DNA of 64,000 bases from GWE2-42-39 sp034003625. Lineage in GTDB: Bacteria; Bacteroidota; Bacteroidia; Bacteroidales; Prolixibacteraceae. Below, piece by piece: positions 34,501-43,075 of the stretch. A program made the translations under genes and the position numbers. Position 1 is the stretch's first letter. Each line of letters begins with the position of its first letter. The DNA lies in contig JAVEYG010000007.1 in NCBI GenBank assembly GCA_034003625.1, positions 1-64,000 of the forward strand. Direction: 5' to 3'. The notes beneath the pieces are model-generated. The model saw nothing but the letters and a program-made list of their open reading frames with translations, did no database searches and had not been told where the DNA came from.

Positions 34501-35487
34501 ATGCGTTTGCTCGTACTATTTGTTCTGATTTCTGTTTCAGTAAAAGGTTTTTCACAGGAAACTTTTATGCGAACGCTGAAACTGATGGGTTCTCGCTACG
34601 AAATTACCGTAGTAACCAGCAATCAGCAGGAAAGCGACAAGTTCATTGATATGGCTGTAAATGAAATCACCCGGATTGAAAAACTTATTTCAGAGTGGGA
34701 TTCCAATTCTCAAACATCAAAAATAAATAGTAATGCCGGTGTTGCCCCCGTAAAAGTCGATCCAGAACTTTTCCATCTGATCGAACGGGCCATCCAGATT
34801 TCGAAAATCACCGATGGGGCTTTTGATATTTCGTATGCCGCCATGGACAAAATTTGGAAATTCGACGGTTCTCTGCAACAAATGCCCGACGAAGAGACCA
34901 TCCGGCAATCAGTATCAAAAGTGGGGTATAAAAATATTATTCTGAATAAAGAGGATGGTACGGTATTTCTAAAACTACCCGGGATGAAAATCGGATTTGG
35001 CGCTATCGGGAAAGGTTATTCGGCCGATAAAGCCAAAGATTTACTGATGAAGGAAGGCGTTGTTGCAGGCATGGTCAATGCTTCGGGCGACCTGAATTGC
35101 TGGGGAAATAAACCCGACGGGAAACCCTGGCTGGTAGGAATCACGAACCCACTCAATAAAAATAAAGTTTTTTCGTGGTTCCCTATCGAAAACAGTGCGG
35201 TGGTCACTTCAGGCAACTACGAAAAATACGTCGTTCTGAACGGGAAACGATATGCACACATCATCGATCCGCGTACCGGTTATCCGGCCCACGGGCTAAC
35301 CAGTGTAAGCATTTTTGCTCCCAATGCAGAACTGGCCGACGCACTGGCAACCGGCGTATTTGTAATGGGAATTGATGCGGGACTTAATCTGGTTAACCAA
35401 TTGAAAGGTATAGAATGTGTACTGGTCGACGATCAGGGGAAAATATATTATTCAGAAAATATTGAACGAAAAACGAAAGAACCATGA
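34501..35487 (+). CDS. apbE: FAD:protein FMN transferase
   Basis: A 328-residue ApbE-family protein with a signal peptide (about 1-19) and no lipobox Cys. Key parts: MGSRYEITVV (30-39), DAINxE-like IEKLISEWDSNSQTSKIN, the flavin-binding FGAIGKGYSADKAKDLL, VNASGDLNCWG, NYEKYVVLNGKRYAHIIDPR with TGYPAHG, and DALATGVFVMGIDAGL. The enzyme uses FAD and Mg to attach FMN to Thr or Ser of periplasmic redox proteins. No classic DGxT/S target is obvious among the neighbours, so its target is unknown. Its last 4 bases overlap the start of the DUF4266 gene. Confidence 0.94.
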   Translation: MRLLVLFVLISVSVKGFSQETFMRTLKLMGSRYEITVVTSNQQESDKFIDMAVNEITRIEKLISEWDSNSQTSKINSNAGVAPVKVDPELFHLIERAIQISKITDGAFDISYAAMDKIWKFDGSLQQMPDEETIRQSVSKVGYKNIILNKEDGTVFLKLPGMKIGFGAIGKGYSADKAKDLLMKEGVVAGMVNASGDLNCWGNKPDGKPWLVGITNPLNKNKVFSWFPIENSAVVTSGNYEKYVVLNGKRYAHIIDPRTGYPAHGLTSVSIFAPNAELADALATGVFVMGIDAGLNLVNQLKGIECVLVDDQGKIYYSENIERKTKEP

Positions 35488-35693
35488 AAAAACTAATGTT
35501 CGTTTGCCTTGCAGTACTTGGATTAAGTTCGTGTGTTGCAGTGAAAGAATATGAAAAAGTGTATATCAACGATCCCGACATGAAATTATCTGCGGCACAA
35601 CACGAACGTTTTGAACTTAATTTCCAGGTTTATCGTGAAGCGGCAGCAGGGGCCAACGGAGGGAAAACAGGTGGTGGTTGCGGATGTAATTAG
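35484..35693 (+). CDS. DUF4266 small lipoprotein with C-terminal GGGCGCN
   Basis: A 69-residue protein with a lipoprotein signal (LGLSSC, lipid Cys near 17). The mature part is short and charged (KEYEKVYINDPDMKLSAAQH) and ends in a flexible Gly/Ala stretch and the tail GGGCGCN with two Cys. This matches the DUF4266 family, which as I know it usually occurs beside a DUF3570 gene. The gene overlaps apbE (ATGA) and lies 8 bp before the DUF3570 gene. The Cys-Gly-Cys tail might bind metal or a cofactor or be a thioredoxin substrate; no function is established. Confidence 0.87.
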   Translation: MKKLMFVCLAVLGLSSCVAVKEYEKVYINDPDMKLSAAQHERFELNFQVYREAAAGANGGKTGGGCGCN

Positions 35694-35701
35694 AAAGAAA
35701 C

Positions 35702-37174
35702 ATGAGAAAAATACTATTTGCAATACTAATCTTTTCAAGTCTTTTCTCCGTTGCACAAACAAAAAAAGACAGTATAAACAGTTACAAAAAACGTGTACTG
35801 GAAGCGCCTGAAATCGATATTCTGATGAGCTATTATCGTCAGGATGGCGACCATTCGTCGGTAGGTGGTGGAATTGGCGACGAATCGCTGGATGATATCA
35901 CACCAACGATCGTAATTACCCTGCCATTAAATGACGATGATGTTCTGACCATTGATGCCGGACTCTCGGCATATACTTCTGCTTCATCGAGCAACATTAA
36001 CCCTTTTAACAACTCAGGAGCCTCGCGTGGCGGAGACGATGATGACGATGACGATGAGGAAGAGGAAGGAGAGGGAGGCGGTGATTACACTCCTTCCCCA
36101 TCAACAACGAAAGGAAGTCCATGGGTCGCATCATCGGGTGCCTCCCGAAGCGACGAGCTGTACAGTTTTAGCCTCGATTACAGTCACAGTTCCGATAGCC
36201 GGGACTTCATCTGGGGAATTCATACTGCTTATTCGCAGGAATATGATTATAATTCGGTTGGCTTTGGCGGAAGCATTGCCCGACTTTTTAATCAAAAAAA
36301 TACTGAAATAAGCCTGAAAACCCAGGTTTACCTCGACCAATGGAAACCCATATACCCTACTGAACTACATGAATTTAGCTTATACGGAGATAACTTCCTG
36401 AATTCAGGATATTTCAGCGGGATGACCGTTCTTGATGAAAGTGGTAATGCCAGCACACAATATTATCCCAATCAGTTTTCTATTATAAACGATAAAAAAC
36501 GCAACTCCTATTCCGCATCTGTCAGCTTTTCACAAATCATCAGCAAGCGGATGCAGGCGTCGTTATTCTTCGACCTGATTTACCAGGAAGGATTGCTTTC
36601 AACTCCTTATCACCGGATTTATTTTGCTGATAAACCCAATTACTACATTGGTACAGCGAGCGATATTCCAAATTACACCAGCAGGCAAAACCGAGGCGTA
36701 TTCCGTTTATCCGATAATATTGAACGCCTGCCCGGTACACGATTAAAAACGCCGTTCGGAACAAGAATAAATTATTACATCAGCGAGACGCTGAAGTTAC
36801 GCACATATTACAGGTACTACTCCGATGACTGGGGAATTACTTCGCATACGGCCAGCATTGAGCTGCCCATTAAACTCTCGCAAAGTTTTACATTAAGTCC
36901 GAGTTACAGATATTACCAGCAAACGGCTGCTAACTGGTTTGCCCCTTTTGAAGCCCATCTTTCAACGGAAAAATATTATACATCCGATCACGATTTGGCT
37001 AATTTTCAGAGCAATCAATGGGGAATTGGATTAAGTTATACCGATATTTTCACACAACGAAAAATTTATAAGTTCGGATTAAAAAACATTAACCTGAAAT
37101 ATAGCCACTACGACCGGAGCGATGGACTAAAAGCAAACATCGTATCCTTCGGAGTAAAATTTGTATTCGAATAA
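35702..37174 (+). CDS. DUF3570 outer-membrane beta-barrel protein
   Basis: A 490-residue protein with a signal peptide (about 1-19) and a long barrel-like pattern of alternating residues ending in Phe-Glu (VSFGVKFVFE). Family hallmarks include EIDILMSYYRQDGDHSSVGG near 34-53. A low-complexity loop at about 112-127 has a run of Asp, then Glu and Gly (DDDDDDDEEEEGEGGG), likely an exposed loop that could bind cations. The partners thioredoxin, ApbE and DUF4266 suggest an envelope redox or metal pathway; function is unknown. Confidence 0.88.
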   Translation: MRKILFAILIFSSLFSVAQTKKDSINSYKKRVLEAPEIDILMSYYRQDGDHSSVGGGIGDESLDDITPTIVITLPLNDDDVLTIDAGLSAYTSASSSNINPFNNSGASRGGDDDDDDDEEEEGEGGGDYTPSPSTTKGSPWVASSGASRSDELYSFSLDYSHSSDSRDFIWGIHTAYSQEYDYNSVGFGGSIARLFNQKNTEISLKTQVYLDQWKPIYPTELHEFSLYGDNFLNSGYFSGMTVLDESGNASTQYYPNQFSIINDKKRNSYSASVSFSQIISKRMQASLFFDLIYQEGLLSTPYHRIYFADKPNYYIGTASDIPNYTSRQNRGVFRLSDNIERLPGTRLKTPFGTRINYYISETLKLRTYYRYYSDDWGITSHTASIELPIKLSQSFTLSPSYRYYQQTAANWFAPFEAHLSTEKYYTSDHDLANFQSNQWGIGLSYTDIFTQRKIYKFGLKNINLKYSHYDRSDGLKANIVSFGVKFVFE

Positions 37175-37360
37175 GTCCATTATCTTTCAGATTATAAAAG
37201 GATTCGACAAGAAACAATTCAGAATCATTCTAAAGCATATTAACTGGCATTTCTCAATTCAATCGTGTAAATTGTACAGAGTTTTTGAAATGGAGCTGTA
37301 CCATAAAACAGGGCGATTCTGAAAAGCCATACGAGTAAGGGAAATTAAAAAACCAAAATT

Positions 37361-37714
37361 ATGGGATCATTAATTGTCAGTTCTTTGGCAATCGCCATTC
37401 TGGTTATTATCTCTTTGTGGAAAATTTTTGAAAAAGCCGGAAAACCGGGCTGGGCATGTATCATTCCTATTTACAATTTTATTGTATTGCTTGAAATTGT
37501 AGGCAAACCCTGGTGGTGGCTGCTTCTCTATCTTATTCCGATTGTAAACATTGTACTTGCAGTTTGGGTGATCAATCTTCTTTCAAAGAGTTTTGGTAAA
37601 ACTGAAGGCTTCACCATTGGATTAATTTTACTCGGATTTATTTTCTTCCCGATACTTGGTCTGGGCGAAGCTCAATATGTTGGTCCTGCAGGCTTAGGTC
37701 AGCAAACAAAATAA
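37361..37714 (+). CDS. DUF5684-type small membrane protein
   Basis: The 117-residue protein has three to four membrane helices (about 5-20, 28-45, 49-72, 82-105). The WKIFEKAGKPGWACIIPIYN segment followed by VGKPWWWLLLYLIPIVNIVL is typical of the DUF5684 family, sometimes fused to or near signal peptidase genes. It is an inner-membrane protein with no known role. The gene is alone, followed by a strong terminator. Confidence 0.85.
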   Translation: MGSLIVSSLAIAILVIISLWKIFEKAGKPGWACIIPIYNFIVLLEIVGKPWWWLLLYLIPIVNIVLAVWVINLLSKSFGKTEGFTIGLILLGFIFFPILGLGEAQYVGPAGLGQQTK

Positions 37715-37735
37715 ACGTAAAAACTGATTATAAAA

Positions 37736-37799
37736 GAGGCTGCATCAAAAGCTTGGATCTAAACACAATCCTGAACTTTTGATGCAGCCTTTCTTTTTT
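37736..37799 (+). terminator. Intrinsic terminator after the DUF5684 gene
   Basis: AGGCTGCATCAAAAG pairs perfectly with CTTTTGATGCAGCCT across a 24-base loop and is followed by TTCTTTTTT. Confidence 0.88.
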
Positions 37800-37855
37800 A
37801 AGTGATTTTCTGTTAAAACTGATTATTTTTGCAAGGTACAGGTATAAAATAATCT

Positions 37856-38857
37856 ATGTTTGAAAAACAAATTTATTTAGAGGGGGTTGATCCACTCGAA
37901 TTTTATGGAATCAACAACCAAAAAATCACCTTGGTAAAATCGTTTTTTCCGAAGTTGAAAATTGTAGCAAGGGGCAACAATCTCATTGTTCATGGCGACG
38001 AGGAGGAAATTATTGATTTTGAAAAAAAATTGAACATCCTGCTCGACCATTATCATGAATTTAATGTACTTACCGACGAAATCATACTTGAAATCCTGAA
38101 TAATGAATTGTCTTCATTTCAGGGAACAGAAGATACAAAAGATGTTCTGGTTTACGGAAATAATGGCAAAGCAGTCCGTGCCCGCACGCCAAACCAGCGG
38201 GTTTTGGTCGACGAATGCGCCAAATCAGACCTGATATTCGCCATTGGCCCGGCCGGAACAGGAAAAACCTATACAGCTATCGCCCTTGCAGTGAGGGCAT
38301 TAAAAAACCGCGAGATCAAACGCATTATTTTAAGTCGCCCCGCAGTTGAGGCTGGCGAACGACTGGGTTTCTTGCCTGGCGATATGAAAGAAAAAATTGA
38401 CCCCTACCTGCAACCTTTGTACGACGCGCTTCAGGATATGATCCCGGCAAAAAAGCTCGAAGAATTTATGAAAGACGGCACCATCCAGATTGCGCCGCTG
38501 GCTTTTATGCGCGGACGCACGCTCAGTAACGCTTTTGTAATTCTCGACGAGGCTCAGAATACGACCCTCAACCAGTTAAAAATGTTCCTCACCCGCATGG
38601 GGATGAATGTAAAATTCATCATTACCGGTGATGAAACCCAAATTGACTTGCCCAACCGCAATCAATCGGGACTTCTGCAGGCAAAAAAAATTTTGTGGGG
38701 CATCCGCGACATTTCGTTTGTACAGTTCGATGTAAAAGATATTGTCCGCCACCGGCTGGTGCGCGACATTGTAAATGCCTACGATAAGTATTATATCGAA
38801 CAGGCAGCAAAAAAGGAAGAATCAGAAAAATTAAATAACAGAGAAAAGCATGAGTAA
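37856..38857 (+). CDS. PhoH family ATPase
   Basis: A 333-residue protein with an N-terminal KH-like/PhoH extension and the PhoH helicase-like core: Walker A GPAGTGKTYTA (near 131-141), SRPAVEAGERLGFLPGD, and Walker B FVILDEAQNTT (near 224). PhoH proteins are cytosolic ATPases linked to RNA metabolism and phosphate starvation; the related YbeZ works with YbeY in rRNA maturation. A TATTTTTG (-7 like) element lies at 37824-37831. Its end overlaps the purC start by 8 bp, so the two are coupled. Confidence 0.93.
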   Translation: MFEKQIYLEGVDPLEFYGINNQKITLVKSFFPKLKIVARGNNLIVHGDEEEIIDFEKKLNILLDHYHEFNVLTDEIILEILNNELSSFQGTEDTKDVLVYGNNGKAVRARTPNQRVLVDECAKSDLIFAIGPAGTGKTYTAIALAVRALKNREIKRIILSRPAVEAGERLGFLPGDMKEKIDPYLQPLYDALQDMIPAKKLEEFMKDGTIQIAPLAFMRGRTLSNAFVILDEAQNTTLNQLKMFLTRMGMNVKFIITGDETQIDLPNRNQSGLLQAKKILWGIRDISFVQFDVKDIVRHRLVRDIVNAYDKYYIEQAAKKEESEKLNNREKHE

Positions 38858-39797
38858 CGCATTAACACGCACCGATTTCAATTTTCCGAAACAGAAAAGC
38901 GTTTACCACGGGAAAGTACGCGATGTGTACAATATCAACGACGAGTACCTGGTAATGGTAGTTTCCGACCGCATTTCGGCTTTCGATGTCGTCCTTCCGA
39001 AGGGAATTCCTTACAAAGGACAAGTGTTAAACCAGATCGCAGCTAAATTTTTGGATGCTACCAGCGACATTGTTCCCAACTGGAAAGTAGCCAGTCCCGA
39101 CCCGAATGTGACCATTGGCCATGCCTGCGAACCGTTCAAAGTAGAGATGGTAATCCGCGGCTACCTTACCGGACACGCATGGCGCGAGTACCGCGACGGA
39201 AAACGCAGCCTTTGTGGAATACCAATGCCCGACGGCATGATCGAAAGCCAGAAATTTACTACACCGATCATTACTCCAACCACTAAAGCATCGGAAGGAC
39301 ATGATGAAGACATTTCAAAAGAAGAAATTATCGCGCAGGGGTTGGTGAGCAAAGAAGATTATGAAATGCTGGAAAATTACACCAAAAAACTGTACGAACG
39401 CGGAACCCAGATGGCAGCAGAGAAAGGTCTGATCCTGGTTGATACAAAATATGAATTTGGGAAAAAAGACGGAAAAATTTATCTGATTGACGAGATTCAT
39501 ACTCCCGATTCATCACGTTATTTTTATGCCGAAGGCTATGAAGAACGCCAGACCCGGGGCGAAGCACAGAAACAATTATCGAAAGAATTTGTGCGCCAGT
39601 GGCTTATCCAAAACGGATTTCAGGGCAAAGAAGGACAGCGGGTTCCGGAGATGTCCGAAGAATTTGTTACTTCGGTTTCCGATCGCTACATCGAGCTGTA
39701 TGAAAACATCACCGGCGACCAGTTCGAAAAATCAGACATTTCAAAAATGAATGCAAGGATTGAAAAAAATGTGATCCGGTTTTTGAACTCATTGTGA
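38850..39797 (+). CDS. purC: Phosphoribosylaminoimidazole-succinocarboxamide synthase
   Basis: The 315-residue enzyme is of the longer Bacteroidota/eukaryote-like type. Signatures are YHGKVRDVYNINDEYLVMVV (19-38), SDRISAFDVVLPKGIPYKGQ, EMVIRGYLTGHAWREY and EIHTPDSSRYFY near 215. It joins CAIR with aspartate using ATP in purine synthesis. It overlaps phoH by 8 bp and is followed by a hairpin. Confidence 0.96.
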   Translation: MSNALTRTDFNFPKQKSVYHGKVRDVYNINDEYLVMVVSDRISAFDVVLPKGIPYKGQVLNQIAAKFLDATSDIVPNWKVASPDPNVTIGHACEPFKVEMVIRGYLTGHAWREYRDGKRSLCGIPMPDGMIESQKFTTPIITPTTKASEGHDEDISKEEIIAQGLVSKEDYEMLENYTKKLYERGTQMAAEKGLILVDTKYEFGKKDGKIYLIDEIHTPDSSRYFYAEGYEERQTRGEAQKQLSKEFVRQWLIQNGFQGKEGQRVPEMSEEFVTSVSDRYIELYENITGDQFEKSDISKMNARIEKNVIRFLNSL

Positions 39798-39809
39798 TAT
39801 GATTTTTTT

Positions 39810-39840
39810 ACTGAGGGTTTCACATCATTGAACCCTCAGT
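39810..39840. terminator. Hairpin after purC
   Basis: ACTGAGGGTT pairs perfectly with AACCCTCAGT around an 11-base loop, 12 bp after the purC stop. There is no T run on the 3' side, so it may be a weak terminator or a transcript-stabilising hairpin. Confidence 0.45.
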
Positions 39841-39870
39841 AATCTTCAAAACAAAAAAAATACATCCCCG

Positions 39871-40383
39871 ATGCGCATATTCATTTTCATCTTTCTTATT
39901 GTAGCTACATTCCAATTACCGGCACAGGATGAAGTTGCAACGACGTTGGTAAAATTAAATCAGCCTGTTCCTGAATTCAGTTTTGAAGATGAAAACGGGA
40001 AAACCATATCGATCTCCGATTACAAAGGTAAAACCGTGCTGATTACATTTTTTGCCACATGGTGTGGTCCCTGCCGTAAAGAACTTCCGTTGATCCAAAG
40101 TGATATCTACAATAAATACAAGGACAATCCGAATTTCAAACTTCTGATCTTCGGGAGGGAACACAGTCTGAAAGAGGTTACAGATTTTAAAACTACCCAA
40201 GGACTTTCAATGCCTTTTTATGCCGATAAAGAGCGCTCGGTTTATTCTCTTTTTGCAAGCAAATATATTCCGCGAAATTTCCTGATAAACGGTGAAGGAA
40301 AAATAATTTTCAGTGAAACCGGCTTCAGCGCCGGTAAATTTGAAGAGCTGAGAAAACTCATTCAGAAAAACCTGACCCAATAA
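39871..40383 (+). CDS. TlpA/ResA-type exported thioredoxin
   Basis: A 170-residue protein with a signal peptide (about 1-18) and an AhpC-TSA/redoxin fold. The active site is FFATWCGPCRKELP (Cys near 66 and 69), and cis-Pro lies in SKYIPRNFLI. These proteins reduce disulphides in the periplasm, often for cytochrome or oxidative-stress proteins. It stands alone between purC and a response regulator gene. Confidence 0.93.
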   Translation: MRIFIFIFLIVATFQLPAQDEVATTLVKLNQPVPEFSFEDENGKTISISDYKGKTVLITFFATWCGPCRKELPLIQSDIYNKYKDNPNFKLLIFGREHSLKEVTDFKTTQGLSMPFYADKERSVYSLFASKYIPRNFLINGEGKIIFSETGFSAGKFEELRKLIQKNLTQ

Positions 40384-40532
40384 TTTTTTTTTGAGCTTAT
40401 TTTTAATTTTGCTATGGTTTTTTCTCAATTATTGCCTAACTTGTTAAACTTTTATACAATATTGTTGCGATAAATTTCTGATTTTTTTTACAGGTTTACT
40501 TTTCGTTCGACGAATAAATTAAATTTACGGTC

Positions 40533-40916
40533 ATGCTGAAAAAGGAATGGGCAGAAAAGAAAATTCTTCTGGTAGAAGATGAAGAAACAAACATCATTTT
40601 AATCCAGGAATTTCTTTCAATAACACAAATCAGGATTGATGTTTCCAAAAACGGAAAAAATGCAGTAGAACGAATCGAGGCTGGCGAAAAATTTGATTTG
40701 GTCCTGATGGATATCAAAATGCCTGTCATGAATGGTCTTGAAGCGACAGTAAGGATTAAAAATATCAATCCGGCTATTCCCATTATTGCACAAACCGCCT
40801 ATGCTTTAGCAGAAGAAAGGGAACAAGCGCTGGAAGTGGGCTGCGATGATTACATCACCAAACCCATCCGCCGGGAAGATCTTATTGCTTTAATGGCAAA
40901 ATATATCGAACAATAA
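40533..40916 (+). CDS. Single-domain response regulator
   Basis: A 127-residue CheY-like receiver. EKKILLVEDEETN gives the acidic cluster (residues 8-20), Asp in LVLMDIKMPVMNG (near 56) is the phosphoacceptor, and Lys in DDYITKPIRRED completes the site. No output domain or kinase gene is nearby, so it probably acts through protein contact with distant kinases. Confidence 0.93.
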   Translation: MLKKEWAEKKILLVEDEETNIILIQEFLSITQIRIDVSKNGKNAVERIEAGEKFDLVLMDIKMPVMNGLEATVRIKNINPAIPIIAQTAYALAEEREQALEVGCDDYITKPIRREDLIALMAKYIEQ

Positions 40917-41073
40917 TCAGGGACAATTCCCGAATCCGGATATTTAACCGGAATGGAATACCGTTTTCACTCTAAAAAACATACACGAAGAAACATCTTT
41001 TACATCGCCCTGCTCAGGTGTTGTTTTATCCCGGTATATTTCCTGCTGGTTGACGGCTCCCGTCAATCGACGC

Positions 41074-41556
41074 TTAATTGCGATAATCAGGACGGTCGTT
41101 CTTAGTTTGTTCGCGACGACGGAATTCCTGCAAAATGTGCAGCCTGAATTTCCGTTCAAATTCATATAGTTTTACCACCTTCTGGACGGGAAGAATTTTC
41201 AGGAACTGTTTGTTGTATTCTTCCATCAAACGGGCCTCTTCGGCAAAAGCATCAATGTATTGTTCATTAATTTTTTTCAGTTCGTCATCGCCGGGCAATT
41301 CTGTCTTCCGGCCTGTTTTTAGCTCCAGTTCCATCCGTTTCTTTTCTATCTCCATTTTTTTTCGTTCAAACTCGTTGTACACTGGCCAGAATATCTGTGC
41401 TTCTTCCGGTGTCAGGTCAAGCCTGGCTGAAAGGAATGAAACCTTTTCAGCTTTTATCCGCTGGATCAGTTCGGGCGACTGTCCTCTCCGTTCCTGGGAC
41501 CCGGCAATGGCAACCATCGCCGTCAGGAAAAAAATTGTTCCGATTATTCTTTTCAT
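41074..41556 (-). CDS. Spy/CpxP-like periplasmic protein
   Basis: The 160-residue protein has a signal peptide (about 1-20) and a helical, charged mature part with LDLTPEEAQIFWPVYNEFE, an LTxxQ-like repeat pattern, and many Glu/Lys/Arg. This is the Bacteroidota equivalent of Spy/CpxP/CnrX-type periplasmic sensors or chaperones. It lies 6 bp after a predicted anti-sigma gene and is third in an ECF sigma operon, so it may modulate that pathway. Confidence 0.78.
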   Translation of the reverse strand: MKRIIGTIFFLTAMVAIAGSQERRGQSPELIQRIKAEKVSFLSARLDLTPEEAQIFWPVYNEFERKKMEIEKKRMELELKTGRKTELPGDDELKKINEQYIDAFAEEARLMEEYNKQFLKILPVQKVVKLYEFERKFRLHILQEFRRREQTKNDRPDYRN

Positions 41557-41562
41557 ATCATG

Positions 41563-41994
41563 CTAATTATACATTACTGAATAAATCTCATACTCGCTTA
41601 CTTCTGCCGATAAAAACTCGGCAACAGCTTCATTATCGACCGTATCCGGGCCCATTTCTTCAGCGCTCAGATAATACAGGTTTTCATCATACAACCATTC
41701 ATTTGAGAAAACCGTCTCGATTTCGGCCAGTTCTGTTTCACCCGGTCCATCGGGGAGGGACATTTTTAAAGGATAATGTACCAGTAAAAACACCATTACA
41801 AAACCGGCAGCAAGCCATAAAACCGGCTTTAGCATCCGGATGACATCCCGACCCTTTTCGGGTTTAACAGGCTGCCGGGATACACGTTGCTGTACCCGTT
41901 CCCCCAGCGTTTCAAAATAGGTTTCGGGAACTTTAAATGGCTGTTCTTTGGGCAACCCGTTTAAAAATTCAATATGGCTATCTTCTCTGTCCAT
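41563..41994 (-). CDS. Membrane protein, probable anti-sigma factor
   Basis: A 143-residue protein with one membrane helix (VLWLAAGFVMVFLLVHYPL, about 62-80), a cytoplasmic N-terminal part (FLNGLPKEQPFKVPETYFE) and a short periplasmic tail. Its position directly after an ECF sigma gene (68 bp) and before a Spy-like gene fits an anti-sigma role, but no zinc-binding anti-sigma motif is visible. The assignment rests on context. Confidence 0.6.
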   Translation of the reverse strand: MDREDSHIEFLNGLPKEQPFKVPETYFETLGERVQQRVSRQPVKPEKGRDVIRMLKPVLWLAAGFVMVFLLVHYPLKMSLPDGPGETELAEIETVFSNEWLYDENLYYLSAEEMGPDTVDNEAVAEFLSAEVSEYEIYSVMYN

Positions 41995-42062
41995 TTTTTA
42001 TCTCCTCTTTTTTTGACTTCCCCTGCCCCGGAAAGTTTAATCCCGACAGGAATATTTTTTAC

Positions 42063-42608
42063 TTATTCTCCTGATTTAAAATGCTCTTCTATTTTTTTTA
42101 CCGCATGATGGTACGAAGCCTTCAGTGCCCCGACTGACGTGTCCAGTATCTCAGACATGTCCTGGTATTTCATGTCCTCGAAATATTTCATATTGAAAAC
42201 CAACCGTTGTTTCTCGGGAAGGACCGCAATGGCTTGCTGGAGCCGGGTTTGTATCTCATCGCCATCGAAATACGGGTCGGTGCGGATTGCCTCCAACAGG
42301 TAATCGCCCACTTCGCCGGCATTGAGCAGCGAACGCTTTTTTTGCTGGTTCAGCAGGGTGATCGCTTCGTTGGTGGCAATGCGGTACAGCCAGGTGTAAA
42401 TTCCTGATTCCTCGCGGAAACCATCCAAGCTGTTCCAGACTTTCAGGAAAGTATTCTGGAGCGCATCGTCGGTATCGTCGTGGCTGATTACAATTTTTCG
42501 GATATGCCAGTACAAACGCTTGCCATATTTCGAAACCAAAGCGCCAAAAGCCTTTTCCCTAAGGTTTTCCGATTTGAGGCCTTCCATTATTTGCTGGTCG
42601 TCGTGCAT
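42063..42608 (-). CDS. ECF RNA polymerase sigma factor
   Basis: A 181-residue sigma-70 factor with region 2 (FGALVSKYGKRLYWHIRKIV, DDALQNTFLKVWNSLDGF) and region 4 (LPEKQRLVFNMKYFEDMKYQ, DTSVGALKASYHHAVKKI). It is the first of a three-gene minus-strand operon with a membrane protein and a Spy-like protein, the usual form of an envelope stress module. Confidence 0.95.
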   Translation of the reverse strand: MHDDQQIMEGLKSENLREKAFGALVSKYGKRLYWHIRKIVISHDDTDDALQNTFLKVWNSLDGFREESGIYTWLYRIATNEAITLLNQQKKRSLLNAGEVGDYLLEAIRTDPYFDGDEIQTRLQQAIAVLPEKQRLVFNMKYFEDMKYQDMSEILDTSVGALKASYHHAVKKIEEHFKSGE

Positions 42609-43075
42609 ATTTCCGTTGTCAGTTTTCGTTCTGACCGGTTTTTCCGGTAAAGGTTTAACTGTTTTTGTTTTTTTTTACGTTTTTATCGTGTTGTGCCCGC
42701 CAATAAAAGATGGTTTGTCACTCTGGGAGCATAGCTAATTTTTTATTCGCACAATATAGAGATAACAGTTGTATTTTCCTTGTCATTTTGAAAGTCATCC
42801 CTAAAATGAGGTATAATGTTTCAATGACAGGAGATAGCATTTCAAACGCTAAGTAGAACTTGTTTAAAGCAGTTTAAACTTTTAACAAGTCCGGCATACC
42901 GCTTTGTCGATAGTTCATTGACATAATATGAGCTATCCGGCAGACATCTCCCTTTCTCCCGATCAAAGCTTTCTTTACACTCAATTAACCTTAAACCCAA
43001 CTTAACGGCGAATTAATTGTTTACTGATTGCAGGTGCCGATTTTCGGTTATCTTTGCGCCTTCTTTAAAAAATAT
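42609..43075. other. Divergent intergenic region between sigma operon and typA
   Basis: A 467-bp spacer. Its right end holds the typA promoter listed separately. I found no hairpin with a T run, no tRNA-like fold and no convincing small gene in the rest. Confidence 0.5.
43028..43056 (+). promoter_or_regulatory. Promoter of typA
   Basis: TTG at 43028-43030 and TATCTTTG at 43049-43056 (18-bp gap) match the Bacteroidota -33/-7 pattern. The predicted transcript starts near 43061, only about 15 bases before the ATG at 43076, which also rules out the in-frame ATG at 43028. Confidence 0.55.

Noticed and set aside
35952..36311. 119-residue plus-strand frame inside the DUF3570 gene
   Set aside because: It is a shifted reading of the acidic loop region with no family resemblance; the DUF3570 frame is clearly coding.
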